This document shows, in pieces, positions 52,347 to 60,487 of a DNA stretch of 64,000 bases (the first letter of the stretch is position 1; every line of letters begins with the position of its first letter). This stretch comes from Microvirga sp. TS319 (lineage in GTDB: Bacteria; Pseudomonadota; Alphaproteobacteria; Rhizobiales; Beijerinckiaceae). The notes under the pieces are model-generated. The model saw nothing but the letters and a program-made list of their open reading frames with translations. It ran no database searches and was not told the DNA's origin. The position numbers were made by a program, and so were the translations under genes. The stretch covers positions 2,579,001 through 2,643,000 of the forward strand of contig NZ_JBGGGT010000002.1 of NCBI RefSeq assembly GCF_041276405.1, read 5' to 3'.

Positions 52347-52847
52347 CTATCGCGCGAGTTCCTCGTCACGCTGAACGAGGTAAATCAACACAGCCAGAAT
52401 GGTGATGAAGAAGCGGAAGGCATCCGGGACGCCATTCCACTGTTTCGACATCCACATGCCGAACCACTCGCCTCCAACAGACATGAAGCCAACCTGCCAG
52501 ACGAGAAAGCCAAGCGTCAGGCCAGCAATAGCGATGCCCTTTCCCCGATTGAAGCTCACCGCATCACAGCGCAGGCGGCGCAGCAACATCAAAGCGCCGA
52601 TCCAGCACAGAACTGCGGTCAGCGCCTCAGCCGCGATGATCAGGATGTAGGCTGCATTGTGCAGCGTGGGATCGGTAATCGCCCGATACTTGATCGTCGC
52701 ATCCGGGAAGATCGTATCCATGAGAAATACGTGCTGCACAAAGGCGAAGTTCGTAGCATAATCAGTGATGTTGCCGAACGCCACTAAGCTTGCGAAGAAA
52801 GCGACGGCCGCAACCATGGCTATTTTCGAGGTCCGGACGATAAGCAT
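52347..52847 (-). CDS. DUF2165 membrane protein
   Basis: The 166-residue protein has four hydrophobic helices and the DUF2165 marks NITDYATNFAFVQHVFLMDT, then YRAITDPTLHNAAYILIIAA, then GEWFGMWMSKQWNG. The family is of unknown function. AAGGAAGAACC-type sequence precedes the ATG. It lies between two groups of intergenic repeats. Confidence 0.88.
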   Translation of the reverse strand: MLIVRTSKIAMVAAVAFFASLVAFGNITDYATNFAFVQHVFLMDTIFPDATIKYRAITDPTLHNAAYILIIAAEALTAVLCWIGALMLLRRLRCDAVSFNRGKGIAIAGLTLGFLVWQVGFMSVGGEWFGMWMSKQWNGVPDAFRFFITILAVLIYLVQRDEELAR

Positions 52848-53298
52848 AGTTCGGTTCTTCCTTTATCATGGAGGGGGTGCGGGTACCGGGTCGGCATATA
52901 AACTAAAGGTTGCCGCACGTAAGCTCAGCGCACCTATCATAGAGCTTCAAGATACGAAAGTGAGCGCTCTGCCGACGGGCGCATTTCCAGTAAACCCGTT
53001 GTGGAACCGGGTCGTGTGTATTTCCTGCTGGCGCGAAGGAGGGTCGCGCGTGAAGGCAGAACGGACCTTATGGACGAAATCACGAATGGCGGAAGGTGCG
53101 AATTGTAAATCCGTTGGCGATTGATCCATCACAGGAACAAAGCCCCTCCTCAAAACATTTGCTCAAGCAACAGCACGCATGGATGGTTTTCCCTAACCGC
53201 CTGCTCCCTCCATCTTCGGGTGGAGGGAGTTTTCTCAGGGGCCGCCCCTCCCCTCGGCGCCGGTCCAGGATGCAAACCTGCCCACGCGGCCCTGGCTA
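52848..53298. other. Intergenic region with an isolated terminator
   Basis: No gene is supported. A clear intrinsic terminator on the plus strand lies at 53204-53235, although no plus-strand gene is seen upstream of it for about 2 kb. Confidence 0.45.
53204..53235 (+). terminator. Rho-independent terminator without an obvious gene
   Basis: CTCCCTCCA, an 8-base loop (TCTTCGGG) and TGGAGGGAG are followed by TTTTCT. This is a well-formed terminator for a plus-strand transcript. Confidence 0.7.
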
Positions 53299-53677
53299 GA
53301 GCAGCGCGAGAACAAGTGGGAACCGGTTCTTCGCGAGGAGCGATGCTTCATCAAAATGATAGAGCAGGCATTTCTGGCCCTGTCGGAATGCGATCTGCTC
53401 TAGCGCATCGTGCGAAAAAGTGGACTCGGTTTTTCGCTCCGAACGATGCGCTGTTCTATAGGGGGAGCATCGGATCGATCCCAAAAGTGCAAATCCACTT
53501 TTCCCGTCCGATGCTCTAGCGCATCGTGCGGACCCAGCGGGACGCGCCAGCGAAAAGTGGATCCGGTTTTCGCTACAACATCGGACGTGACATCGAACTC
53601 ACGTCCGGCGCGTCAACATTGTCATCTTGAACATCTTTCCCCGCGAAGCCGGTTCCCACTTCCCGCGTTCGATGCTC
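53299..53677. repeat. Two-hairpin intergenic repeats, copies 5-7 in a row
   Basis: Three elements lie side by side, joined at CTAG: about 53299-53402 (a diverged copy), 53401-53520 (unit A plus unit B, well conserved) and 53519-53677 (rearranged, with an extra GCATCGGACGTGA-type palindrome). Confidence 0.85.
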
Positions 53678-53696
53678 CAGAAGGCGCCCATTGGCG

Positions 53697-54977
53697 TTAT
53701 TCCCCGCAATCGGGTCGGGGAGCCAGCCTTCGTTCCGTCGCATCGCGCGACGCCATGGCGACACGAACTTTGAAGGCATGCAGTCCTGTCGCGCCAGCCT
53801 TCAATGCGACGGCGGAAGCCATCGCGCCAGCAATCAGGGCAGCGCCGCAGAAGAGGCCCTCATACCCGTATGATGCAATCGCCGGCGTGCTGACGAGCGG
53901 CGAACAGAACTGGCCGATGAACACCGAGGCCGTCAGGATACCGCCGGCCATACCTCTCCGCCGGATTGGAGCCAGCTTCAAGGCCAGGGTCAGGAAGCTT
54001 GGCGAGACCAGGGCGTAACCCGCCCCGATGCCCACGGCCGCGACGAACCAAGCCGAAGGCGATGCAGCAACGGCCAGCAACAGGAACCCGAGCGCCATCG
54101 CGCCGTATCCCAGAGCGAAGACGCCGACATAGCCGACAGCCCTCTGGATCCGGCTGTACAGCAACGCCAAGCAGCCGCCCGAGAGCATCAGGCTTCCGAG
54201 CGCGGACCCGGTCATCAGCGGGCTGGCGTAGCCGGCCGCCGTGAAGAAGAACGACAGCTGGGTCGGCATGACGAAGAAGATCATGTTCGTGACGGCCTGG
54301 AGCACCACGAGCAACGTGAAGGCGAAGCCCCACGAAGAAGGCCCTGGAGAGCGGTCGGCGCGCTCGGCGCCAGGATTGGGCGAGGATCGTGATGGGTCTT
54401 TGATGACCTTCCACATCAACGGCAGGAAGACCGCGGCAATGCCGTAGATGGCGAATGGCAGTCGTGGCGAGATCGCCGCGAACCATCCGGCCAGTGAGAT
54501 GAAAACGAGCCCGCCGAAGTTCCGCGCCGATATCTGAAGTCCTGTCAGCCTGTTCCGGTCGTCACCGGCGAAATAATCGCCAATCAGTGCGGTCTGGGCC
54601 GTCATGATAAGGGCGACGGCGACCCCGAGAACCAGACGGCTGGCAAAGATGGTGGGCAGGTCGGGAAGAAGCAGCCCCGCGCATCCGGCGATGACGAAGA
54701 GGATGGCTCCGGCCAGGAGCATCCGACGCCGACCGTACCCATCCGCGACGAGACCGGCGAGCGGCGCGAAGACGGCAACGCTGAGTGAAGGCGCGGGCAC
54801 CAGCAGTCGCACCAGCATCCCGGCATTGGGGTCTTCCCCGAACAAGCGCTCGAGCCCCGGGAGCGCGGGACTGATCGTGGCATTGGCCATGGTCGTGAGC
54901 GATGCCGCCATCAGCAGCGCGATCGCTCGCGGGTCTTGCCAGATGCGTGTCTGCCTCGGGACGGGCGTGATGAGCAT
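53697..54977 (-). CDS. MFS transporter
   Basis: The 426-residue protein has twelve predicted helices. MFS signatures include LAGLVADGYGRRRMLLAGAI (motif A) and RLVLGVAVALIMTAQTALIG. It resembles drug/proton antiporters of the Bcr/EmrB group. The ATG at 54977 gives the normal N-terminus with an AGAGG-type site. It is divergent from a MerR gene and is probably controlled by it. Confidence 0.9.
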   Translation of the reverse strand: MLITPVPRQTRIWQDPRAIALLMAASLTTMANATISPALPGLERLFGEDPNAGMLVRLLVPAPSLSVAVFAPLAGLVADGYGRRRMLLAGAILFVIAGCAGLLLPDLPTIFASRLVLGVAVALIMTAQTALIGDYFAGDDRNRLTGLQISARNFGGLVFISLAGWFAAISPRLPFAIYGIAAVFLPLMWKVIKDPSRSSPNPGAERADRSPGPSSWGFAFTLLVVLQAVTNMIFFVMPTQLSFFFTAAGYASPLMTGSALGSLMLSGGCLALLYSRIQRAVGYVGVFALGYGAMALGFLLLAVAASPSAWFVAAVGIGAGYALVSPSFLTLALKLAPIRRRGMAGGILTASVFIGQFCSPLVSTPAIASYGYEGLFCGAALIAGAMASAVALKAGATGLHAFKVRVAMASRDATERRLAPRPDCGE

Positions 54978-55019
54978 GGTGTGCCTCTTGCTTGGATGGG
55001 TGATTCGAGGCACGGTACG

Positions 55020-55039
55020 ACTTCAAGTCGCCTTGAGGT
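55020..55039. promoter_or_regulatory. Candidate MerR operator
   Basis: ACTTCAAG-TCGC-CTTGAGGT is an inverted repeat with one mismatch, located between the divergent MFS and MerR genes and overlapping the MerR ribosome site. The CTCAAG/CTTGAG half-site resembles SoxR-like boxes. Confidence 0.5.
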
Positions 55040-55044
55040 CAAGC

Positions 55045-55494
55045 ATGGGAATGATGGATATTGGTGACGTCGCCGAACAATCGGGCGTTCCGCCCTCGAC
55101 CCTGCGCTATTATGAGGAGATCGGCCTGATCAGATCGATCGGCCGACATGGGCTGCGCCGGCAATTCGATGCCGATGTCCTCTTGACCCTGTCCCTGATC
55201 GAACTCGGGAAAACGGCAGGCTTTTCCCTCACCGAGATCGCGGGCATGTTCGGGAAGGACGGGAGGCCCGATATTCCCCGGGATCAGTTGCACGCCAAGG
55301 CGGACGATCTGCAGCGGCAGATGCTCGACCTGCGGGTGCTGCGGGATGCGCTTCGGCACGTGGCCGAGTGTACCGCCCCGACGCATCTGGAATGCCCGAC
55401 CTTCCGCAAGCTCCTGAAGGCGGCGACGCGCAGCCGTGTGACCCGTCCGAGATCGAAAATCGGACGTAGAGGGGGCCAGCGGCTCGGGGATTAG
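55045..55494 (+). CDS. MerR family transcriptional regulator
   Basis: The 149-residue protein has the MerR HTH (MDIGDVAEQSGVPPSTLRYY, EEIGLIRSIGR), the wing and a dimerisation helix (HAKADDLQRQMLDLRVLRDA). A C-terminal HVAECTAPTHLECPTFRKLL segment has two cysteines that could sense redox state or thiol-reactive compounds. The ATG at 55045 has GAGG at 55035-55038. It probably controls the divergent MFS exporter. Confidence 0.9.
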   Translation: MGMMDIGDVAEQSGVPPSTLRYYEEIGLIRSIGRHGLRRQFDADVLLTLSLIELGKTAGFSLTEIAGMFGKDGRPDIPRDQLHAKADDLQRQMLDLRVLRDALRHVAECTAPTHLECPTFRKLLKAATRSRVTRPRSKIGRRGGQRLGD

Positions 55495-55567
55495 GAGGAA
55501 ACCACGCCAGCTGAACCATGACTTCAGTCGCTTGCGTCGACGACTTCTGCACGGCTCGATGCGCTAC

Positions 55568-55747
55568 CGCATCGGACGTGACGTCGAACTCCACAATACA
55601 CGACTCATACTGCTTTGAGCCTGGTTGGGCATCTAGAGCATCGGATCGAAAAGTGGACCCGATTTTTCGCAAGAACGATGCGCCCTTCTTGGAGCGAGCA
55701 TCGCGTCAATTCCAAAAGTGGATTCTACTTCCCGCGTCCGATGCTCC
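55568..55747. repeat. Two-hairpin intergenic repeat, copy 8
   Basis: A partial GCATCGGACGTGA arm is followed by a full element (AGAGCATCGGATCGAAAAGT through ACGATGCGC, then GAGCATCGCGTC to GTCCGATGCTC). Confidence 0.8.
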
Positions 55748-55848
55748 AGACATATTGTAGACGACCTGACGAGGCCGTTTCAGGAGCGGGTTATGTCTCG
55801 AAGAGGACATGGGTCGCGCCCGGGACGAGGTCTCAGGCGTATTCCGGT

Positions 55849-58077
55849 CTACGGGAGAACCTTGTCCAACGTGATGGGCAGATCGCGCACGCGCCGTCCC
55901 GTTGCGTGATAGACCGCATTGGCGATCGCGGCGGCAACGCCGACGATTCCGATCTCGCCCAGACCCTTGATGCCGAGCCGGTTGAGATGGTCGTCCGGCT
56001 CTTCGACGAAGATCACCTCGACATCGTGTATGTCGGCGTTCACCGGGACGTGGTATTCCGCAATATTGGAATTCATGAACCGCCCGAAGGTGTGATCGAG
56101 AAGCGTTTCCTCGTGCAGCGCCATGCCGATCCCCCATACCACCCCGCCAAGGATCTGGCTGCTGGCGGTCTTGGTGTTCAGGATACGTCCCGCCGCGACC
56201 GCATTGACGACCCGGGTGACCCGGATAATCCCGAGTTCCTCGTCTACCTTGACCTCGGCGAATACCGCTGAATGCGTGTTGTGAGAATGGGATTCGTCCT
56301 TGGAAAAGTGAGTGGCCTGCTCATGCTCGATTCGGCCCACGCCCCCATACCGCATGGCGTCGGCGATCGACACCGCGTGGGCCGGATTCTTGTGGCTCAC
56401 GATCTTGCCGTCGGCGAGCCCGGCATCATCGGGCGCAAGGTCTGCAAGCGGCGAATTCGGCACCTGCTTGGCGAGGTCCAACAGCTCGCGGCGGATCGAG
56501 TCGGAGGTTGTCGCGATCCCATTGGCGACCGAGGCAGCAATCCACGAGCCGCCTTCGACGGGCGATTGCGGCAGGGTCGAATCCCCGAGCTTGACGGTGA
56601 TGTTGTCGAGAGGCAGGCCCAGCATGTCGGCTGTGACCTGAGCCATGATGGTGTAGGTGCCGGTACCGATATCGGAGGTCGCGCACGACACCTCTGCATG
56701 CCCATTGGCGGTGAGCGCGATGCGCACGGCGATCGGCGCCTGCATTGCCTCCCAGACACCGGTCGCCATACCCCAGCCGACCAGCTCGCTGCCATCGCGC
56801 ATTGAGCGCGGCTTGGGATTTCGCTTGTCCCAGCCGAATGCTTCAGCGCCGCGGCGATAGCATTCGCGCAGGTTCTTGCTGCTGTAGGGCCGGTCAGCGA
56901 TCTGGTCACGATCCGAATAGCACCGCAACCGCAGATCGAGCGGGTCGAGGCTGAGCGCGACCGCGAGCTCGTCCATGGCGCATTCGAGGGCATAGACGCC
57001 GGTCGCCGCGCTCGGAGCACGCATGTCGCACGAGGTTGGAAGGTCAAGCGGCGCGAGTTCGTGCGCGTAAGTTGCATTGGGGCATTGATAGAGTAAGCCT
57101 GACCAGCCGGTCTCCTGCCGATAGAAGCGCTCGTACCGCGAGGTGACGGTGACGGCATCATGAGCAATGGCCCCGAGAGTTCCGTCGGCCCCGGCACCGA
57201 GTTCGATCCGCTGGATCATGGCCGGCCGATAGCCGAGACCATACATCTGCTGCCGGGTGAGCACGACCCGCACCGAGCGCCTCAGCGCGAGTGCCGCCAG
57301 CGCGGCCAGCACCGCCTGATATTGCGGCCGCAGTCCCGAGCCGAATGCGCCGCCCGTATACGGGGAGAGCACGCGAACGCGGTCCGGCGCGAGCTCCAGC
57401 ACGCCACAGAGGTAGCGCTGGACGTTCTGCACGCCCTGGGTCTTATCGTAGACGGTGAGATGGCCGTCAGGCTCGTACATCACCGTCGAGGCATAGAGCT
57501 CGATCGGGTTGTGGTGCTCGATCGGGACGGAATACTCGCCTTGATGGCGCACGGCCGCCGCCGCGAGCGCAGTTTCGGCATTGCCGCGTGGTTTTGGCGG
57601 AGCGAAGGGGTTCGCGCCGGGCTCCGCAGTGGCTTTCAAGGCTGAAGCCGCATCGCGCCGGCGCTGCATGTCCGTGACGTGCGGCTCCTTGTCGTAGTCG
57701 ACCCGAACCAGGGAGGCCGCGAACTGGGCGGTCTCCGGATCGTCGGCAACAACCAGCGCAACCGGCTGGCCATCGAACAGGATCCTGTCGTCGTAGAGAG
57801 GCCGGAACGGCGAACCATCCGGAGCCACGTCGTCCTTGTAGCCGCTGTCGGCGTCCGCCATCCGGGGCCGGTTCGTGTGCGTGAGCACGTCGATCACGCC
57901 GTCGACCCGAAGGGCATCGCTCACGTCGATACGCGCGATCCTGCCCTTGGCGATGGTGGATACGACGACGCTGCCGTGGGCAAGGTCGGAAGCCTTGGCT
58001 TCCGCCGCGTATAGGGCCGCGCCCGTGACCTTGGCATGGCCATCGACGCGGGATGTGGCAGTGCCGATATACGTCAT
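55849..58077 (-). CDS. paoC: Molybdopterin-binding subunit of a PaoC-type aldehyde/xanthine dehydrogenase
   Basis: The protein of about 742 residues has the xanthine oxidase family layout: an N-terminal a/b domain (YIGTATSRVDGHAKVTGAAL) and molybdopterin-binding segments (LSPYTGGAFGSGLRPQYQAV, GGSWIAASVANGIATTS). The active-site Glu is in GIKGLGEIGIVGVAAAIANA near the end. It lacks an export signal motif. Together with the two genes upstream it forms a PaoABC-like three-subunit enzyme that oxidises aldehydes. The ATG at 58077 is 6 bp after the FAD gene stop; a GTG at 58086 overlaps it. Confidence 0.9.
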   Translation of the reverse strand: MTYIGTATSRVDGHAKVTGAALYAAEAKASDLAHGSVVVSTIAKGRIARIDVSDALRVDGVIDVLTHTNRPRMADADSGYKDDVAPDGSPFRPLYDDRILFDGQPVALVVADDPETAQFAASLVRVDYDKEPHVTDMQRRRDAASALKATAEPGANPFAPPKPRGNAETALAAAAVRHQGEYSVPIEHHNPIELYASTVMYEPDGHLTVYDKTQGVQNVQRYLCGVLELAPDRVRVLSPYTGGAFGSGLRPQYQAVLAALAALALRRSVRVVLTRQQMYGLGYRPAMIQRIELGAGADGTLGAIAHDAVTVTSRYERFYRQETGWSGLLYQCPNATYAHELAPLDLPTSCDMRAPSAATGVYALECAMDELAVALSLDPLDLRLRCYSDRDQIADRPYSSKNLRECYRRGAEAFGWDKRNPKPRSMRDGSELVGWGMATGVWEAMQAPIAVRIALTANGHAEVSCATSDIGTGTYTIMAQVTADMLGLPLDNITVKLGDSTLPQSPVEGGSWIAASVANGIATTSDSIRRELLDLAKQVPNSPLADLAPDDAGLADGKIVSHKNPAHAVSIADAMRYGGVGRIEHEQATHFSKDESHSHNTHSAVFAEVKVDEELGIIRVTRVVNAVAAGRILNTKTASSQILGGVVWGIGMALHEETLLDHTFGRFMNSNIAEYHVPVNADIHDVEVIFVEEPDDHLNRLGIKGLGEIGIVGVAAAIANAVYHATGRRVRDLPITLDKVLP

Positions 58078-58082
58078 GACGG

Positions 58083-59099
58083 TCACCGGATCTTCTTGAT
58101 GGCCTGGACCTGGGGCGTGCCGCGCGCGGCCTGCGTCAACGTGCGCACGATCGCACGGCGGGCAAGGTCGATCTTGAAACTGTTGTGCTGGAAGCCGCGG
58201 CTGTTTTGCAGCAGGATGTCGGCTGCCTTGGCAAAAGCCGCCCGATCGGGGACTTCGCCCCGCAAGACGGCTTCGGCTTCCATCCTGCGCCAGGGCTTGT
58301 GGGCCACGCCGCCGAGCGCAAGACGCGCTTCTCTGACACGCCCGTTCTCAAGCTCCAGGGCCGCCGCAACCGACACGAGTGCGAATGCATAGGACAGCCG
58401 ATCACGGATCTTCAGGTAGCTGTAGTTGGCGGCAAAGCCCTTGGGCGGCAACTCGACCGCCACAATGATCTCGTCCGGTGCAAGATTGGTATCGATCTCC
58501 GGGGTATCGCCCGGCAGGCGATGGAAATCGGCGAAAGGTATCGTGCGCTCGCCGGAGGGCCCCGTGACGTGTACCGTTGCCGCGAGCGCCGCGAGCGCGA
58601 CGCACATGTCGGACGGGTGCGTTGCGATGCAGGTTTCGCTCGTTCCGAGAATGGCATTGATGCGGTTGATACCCGTCATTGCGGAGCAGCCGCTGCCGGG
58701 CTCGCGCTTGTTGCATGGCGTTACGGCGTCGTAGAAATACAGGCACCGTGTGCGCTGCATCAGGTTTCCGCCGGTCGATGCCATGTTGCGCAATTGCTGC
58801 GAGGCTCCGGCCAGGATCGCGCTCGACAACAAAGGATAGCGTGCTTCGACCACCGGATGGTAGGCTAGGTCGCTGTTCGGCACGAGGGCGCCGATGTGCA
58901 AACCCCCGCTCGGGGTTTCCTCGACGGCCCTGAGCGGCAGGTGCGAGATATCGACAAGCCGCCTCGGGCGCTCGACATCGTACTTCATCAGGTCCAGGAT
59001 GTTGGTGCCGCCTGCGATGAATTTGGCGTCCGGATCGGCTGCGATTTGCCGGAGAGCGTCGCCCAGGTCGGCCGCTCGAGACAATTGAAAGTTGATCAT
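58083..59099 (-). CDS. paoB: FAD-binding subunit, PaoB-type
   Basis: The 338-residue protein begins MINFQLSRAADLGDALRQIA. It has the FAD-binding FIAGGTNILDLMKYDVERPR and RNMASTGGNLMQRTRC segments and the four-Cys cluster region TRCLYFYDAVTPCNKREPGS, which in PaoB binds a 4Fe-4S cluster. The C-terminal CO dehydrogenase flavoprotein domain ends TPQVQAIKKIR. Its start overlaps the previous stop (ATGA), so the three subunits are translated together. Confidence 0.92.
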   Translation of the reverse strand: MINFQLSRAADLGDALRQIAADPDAKFIAGGTNILDLMKYDVERPRRLVDISHLPLRAVEETPSGGLHIGALVPNSDLAYHPVVEARYPLLSSAILAGASQQLRNMASTGGNLMQRTRCLYFYDAVTPCNKREPGSGCSAMTGINRINAILGTSETCIATHPSDMCVALAALAATVHVTGPSGERTIPFADFHRLPGDTPEIDTNLAPDEIIVAVELPPKGFAANYSYLKIRDRLSYAFALVSVAAALELENGRVREARLALGGVAHKPWRRMEAEAVLRGEVPDRAAFAKAADILLQNSRGFQHNSFKIDLARRAIVRTLTQAARGTPQVQAIKKIR

Positions 59100-59626
59100 G
59101 GCTTGCTCTCCATGGGAGCCATGGCCTGCTGGACCGCAGCGACGATCCTGGGATACGCGCCGCAGCGGCAGATATTGCCGCTCATCAGTTCGCGGATCTC
59201 GTCGGCGGTATGCGCCCTGCCCTCGCTGATCAGAGCCACGGCCGACATGATCTGGCCGGGCGTGCAATAGCCGCACTGGAAGGCGTCATGGTCGATGAAG
59301 GCCTGCTGCACCGGGTGCAGGACGCCATCCTTCGCCAATCCTTCGACGGTGGTCACCCGGGCGCCGTCAAGCCTGATCGCGAGGACAAGACAGGACGTAA
59401 CCCGGCGCCCGTCCACGAGCACGGTGCAGGCACCGCATTGGCCGTGATCACAGCCCTTCTTGGTGCCAGTCAGATCCAGGTCCTCGCGCAACGCATCCAG
59501 CAACGTCGTCCACGGTGCTACGGTCAGCGTGCGCTCCACGTCGTTCACATGAAGCGTGATTGTAACCTTCGAGGGCAGCGAAAGGCTGTTCTGGCCCTTT
59601 CGGGCCTCTCGCAATGGTTTGTCCAT
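59096..59626 (-). CDS. paoA: 2Fe-2S subunit, PaoA-type
   Basis: The protein of about 176 residues has the plant-type 2Fe-2S motif (KKGCDHGQCGACTVLVDG) and the second cluster motif (FQCGYCTPGQIM and GNICRCGAYPRI) of xanthine oxidase family small subunits. There is no clear Tat signal from the ATG at 59626; a GTG at 59656 would add ten residues. It is the first gene of the paoABC-like operon. No PaoD or XdhC maturation protein is in the window. Confidence 0.9.
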   Translation of the reverse strand: MDKPLREARKGQNSLSLPSKVTITLHVNDVERTLTVAPWTTLLDALREDLDLTGTKKGCDHGQCGACTVLVDGRRVTSCLVLAIRLDGARVTTVEGLAKDGVLHPVQQAFIDHDAFQCGYCTPGQIMSAVALISEGRAHTADEIRELMSGNICRCGAYPRIVAAVQQAMAPMESKP

Positions 59627-60028
59627 CGGGATCGTCCAACCAGACGGCGTTGTCACGTTACGCGGTGTGGCGGAGAGGTCATACGGATCCTTCTCCGGAT
59701 CACGCTACCATTGATTCACCATCTGCCTGCCGCACGTTGAAGTCAAGGCGGCCGAGCATCCATGTGACGCCGCGCGGGAACGATCAGTGTCCCGCACCTG
59801 GGCGGGGCCTCCCGGACTCCTTGAAAAATTTCGAGACAGCGTGTCTCCAGGCCGCCAAGAGTGGGGTCTCCCTTGTGAACTTTTGTGTCTCTCCCTTGTT
59901 CATGTTGAACCCGGACAGCGACCTGCTGCCGCCCACCGAAGTCGGGATCGATCATCCTGTTGACGGGCCGAGCGGCCGGCACCGAGCCGTCACCGCGAAT
60001 TCAGCAACAATCTCGGAAAGGACCGGAC
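59627..60028. other. Divergent intergenic region between two molybdo-hydroxylase operons
   Basis: It should hold both promoters; no regulator gene or clear operator was seen. Confidence 0.4.
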
Positions 60029-60487
60029 ATGCCCACTCTGATCGTGAACGGGTCTGAACATCGCTTTGACGGAGATCCCGACATGCCGCTGCTCTGGTAT
60101 CTGCGCGATGAGCTTGGCCTCACCGGAACCAAGTTCGGCTGCGGCATCGCGGCCTGCGGCGCCTGCACTGTCCATGTCGGCGACACTGCGGTGCGCGCGT
60201 GCCAGACGCCCGTATCCGCCGCCGACGGCCAACCCGTCACGACGATCGAGGGCCTGTCGCCGGACGGCAATCACCCGCTGCAAGTGGCCTGGCGTGAGCT
60301 GAACGTGGCCCAATGCGGATACTGCCAGCCAGGCCAGATCATGCAAGCCGCCGCGCTCCTGAACGACACGCCGAACCCGGCCGACGAGGATATCGACACG
60401 GTCATGAGCGGCAATCTCTGCCGGTGCGGCACCTATCCGCGCATCCGCGCCGCTATCCAGCAAGCCGCCAAGGGAGGCCGGCCATGA
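60029..60487 (+). CDS. 2Fe-2S subunit of an IorA-type oxidoreductase
   Basis: The 152-residue protein has [15 protein letters not shown] for the plant-type cluster and [13 protein letters not shown] with [12 protein letters not shown] for the second. It resembles isoquinoline 1-oxidoreductase alpha subunits. GGAAAGGACC precedes the ATG at 60029. The stop overlaps the start of the large subunit (ATGA). The electron acceptor is likely a cytochrome rather than NAD, as in other two-subunit members. Confidence 0.92.
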   Translation: MPTLIVNGSEHRFDGDPDMPLLWYLRDELGLTGTKFGCGIAACGACTVHVGDTAVRACQTPVSAADGQPVTTIEGLSPDGNHPLQVAWRELNVAQCGYCQPGQIMQAAALLNDTPNPADEDIDTVMSGNLCRCGTYPRIRAAIQQAAKGGRP

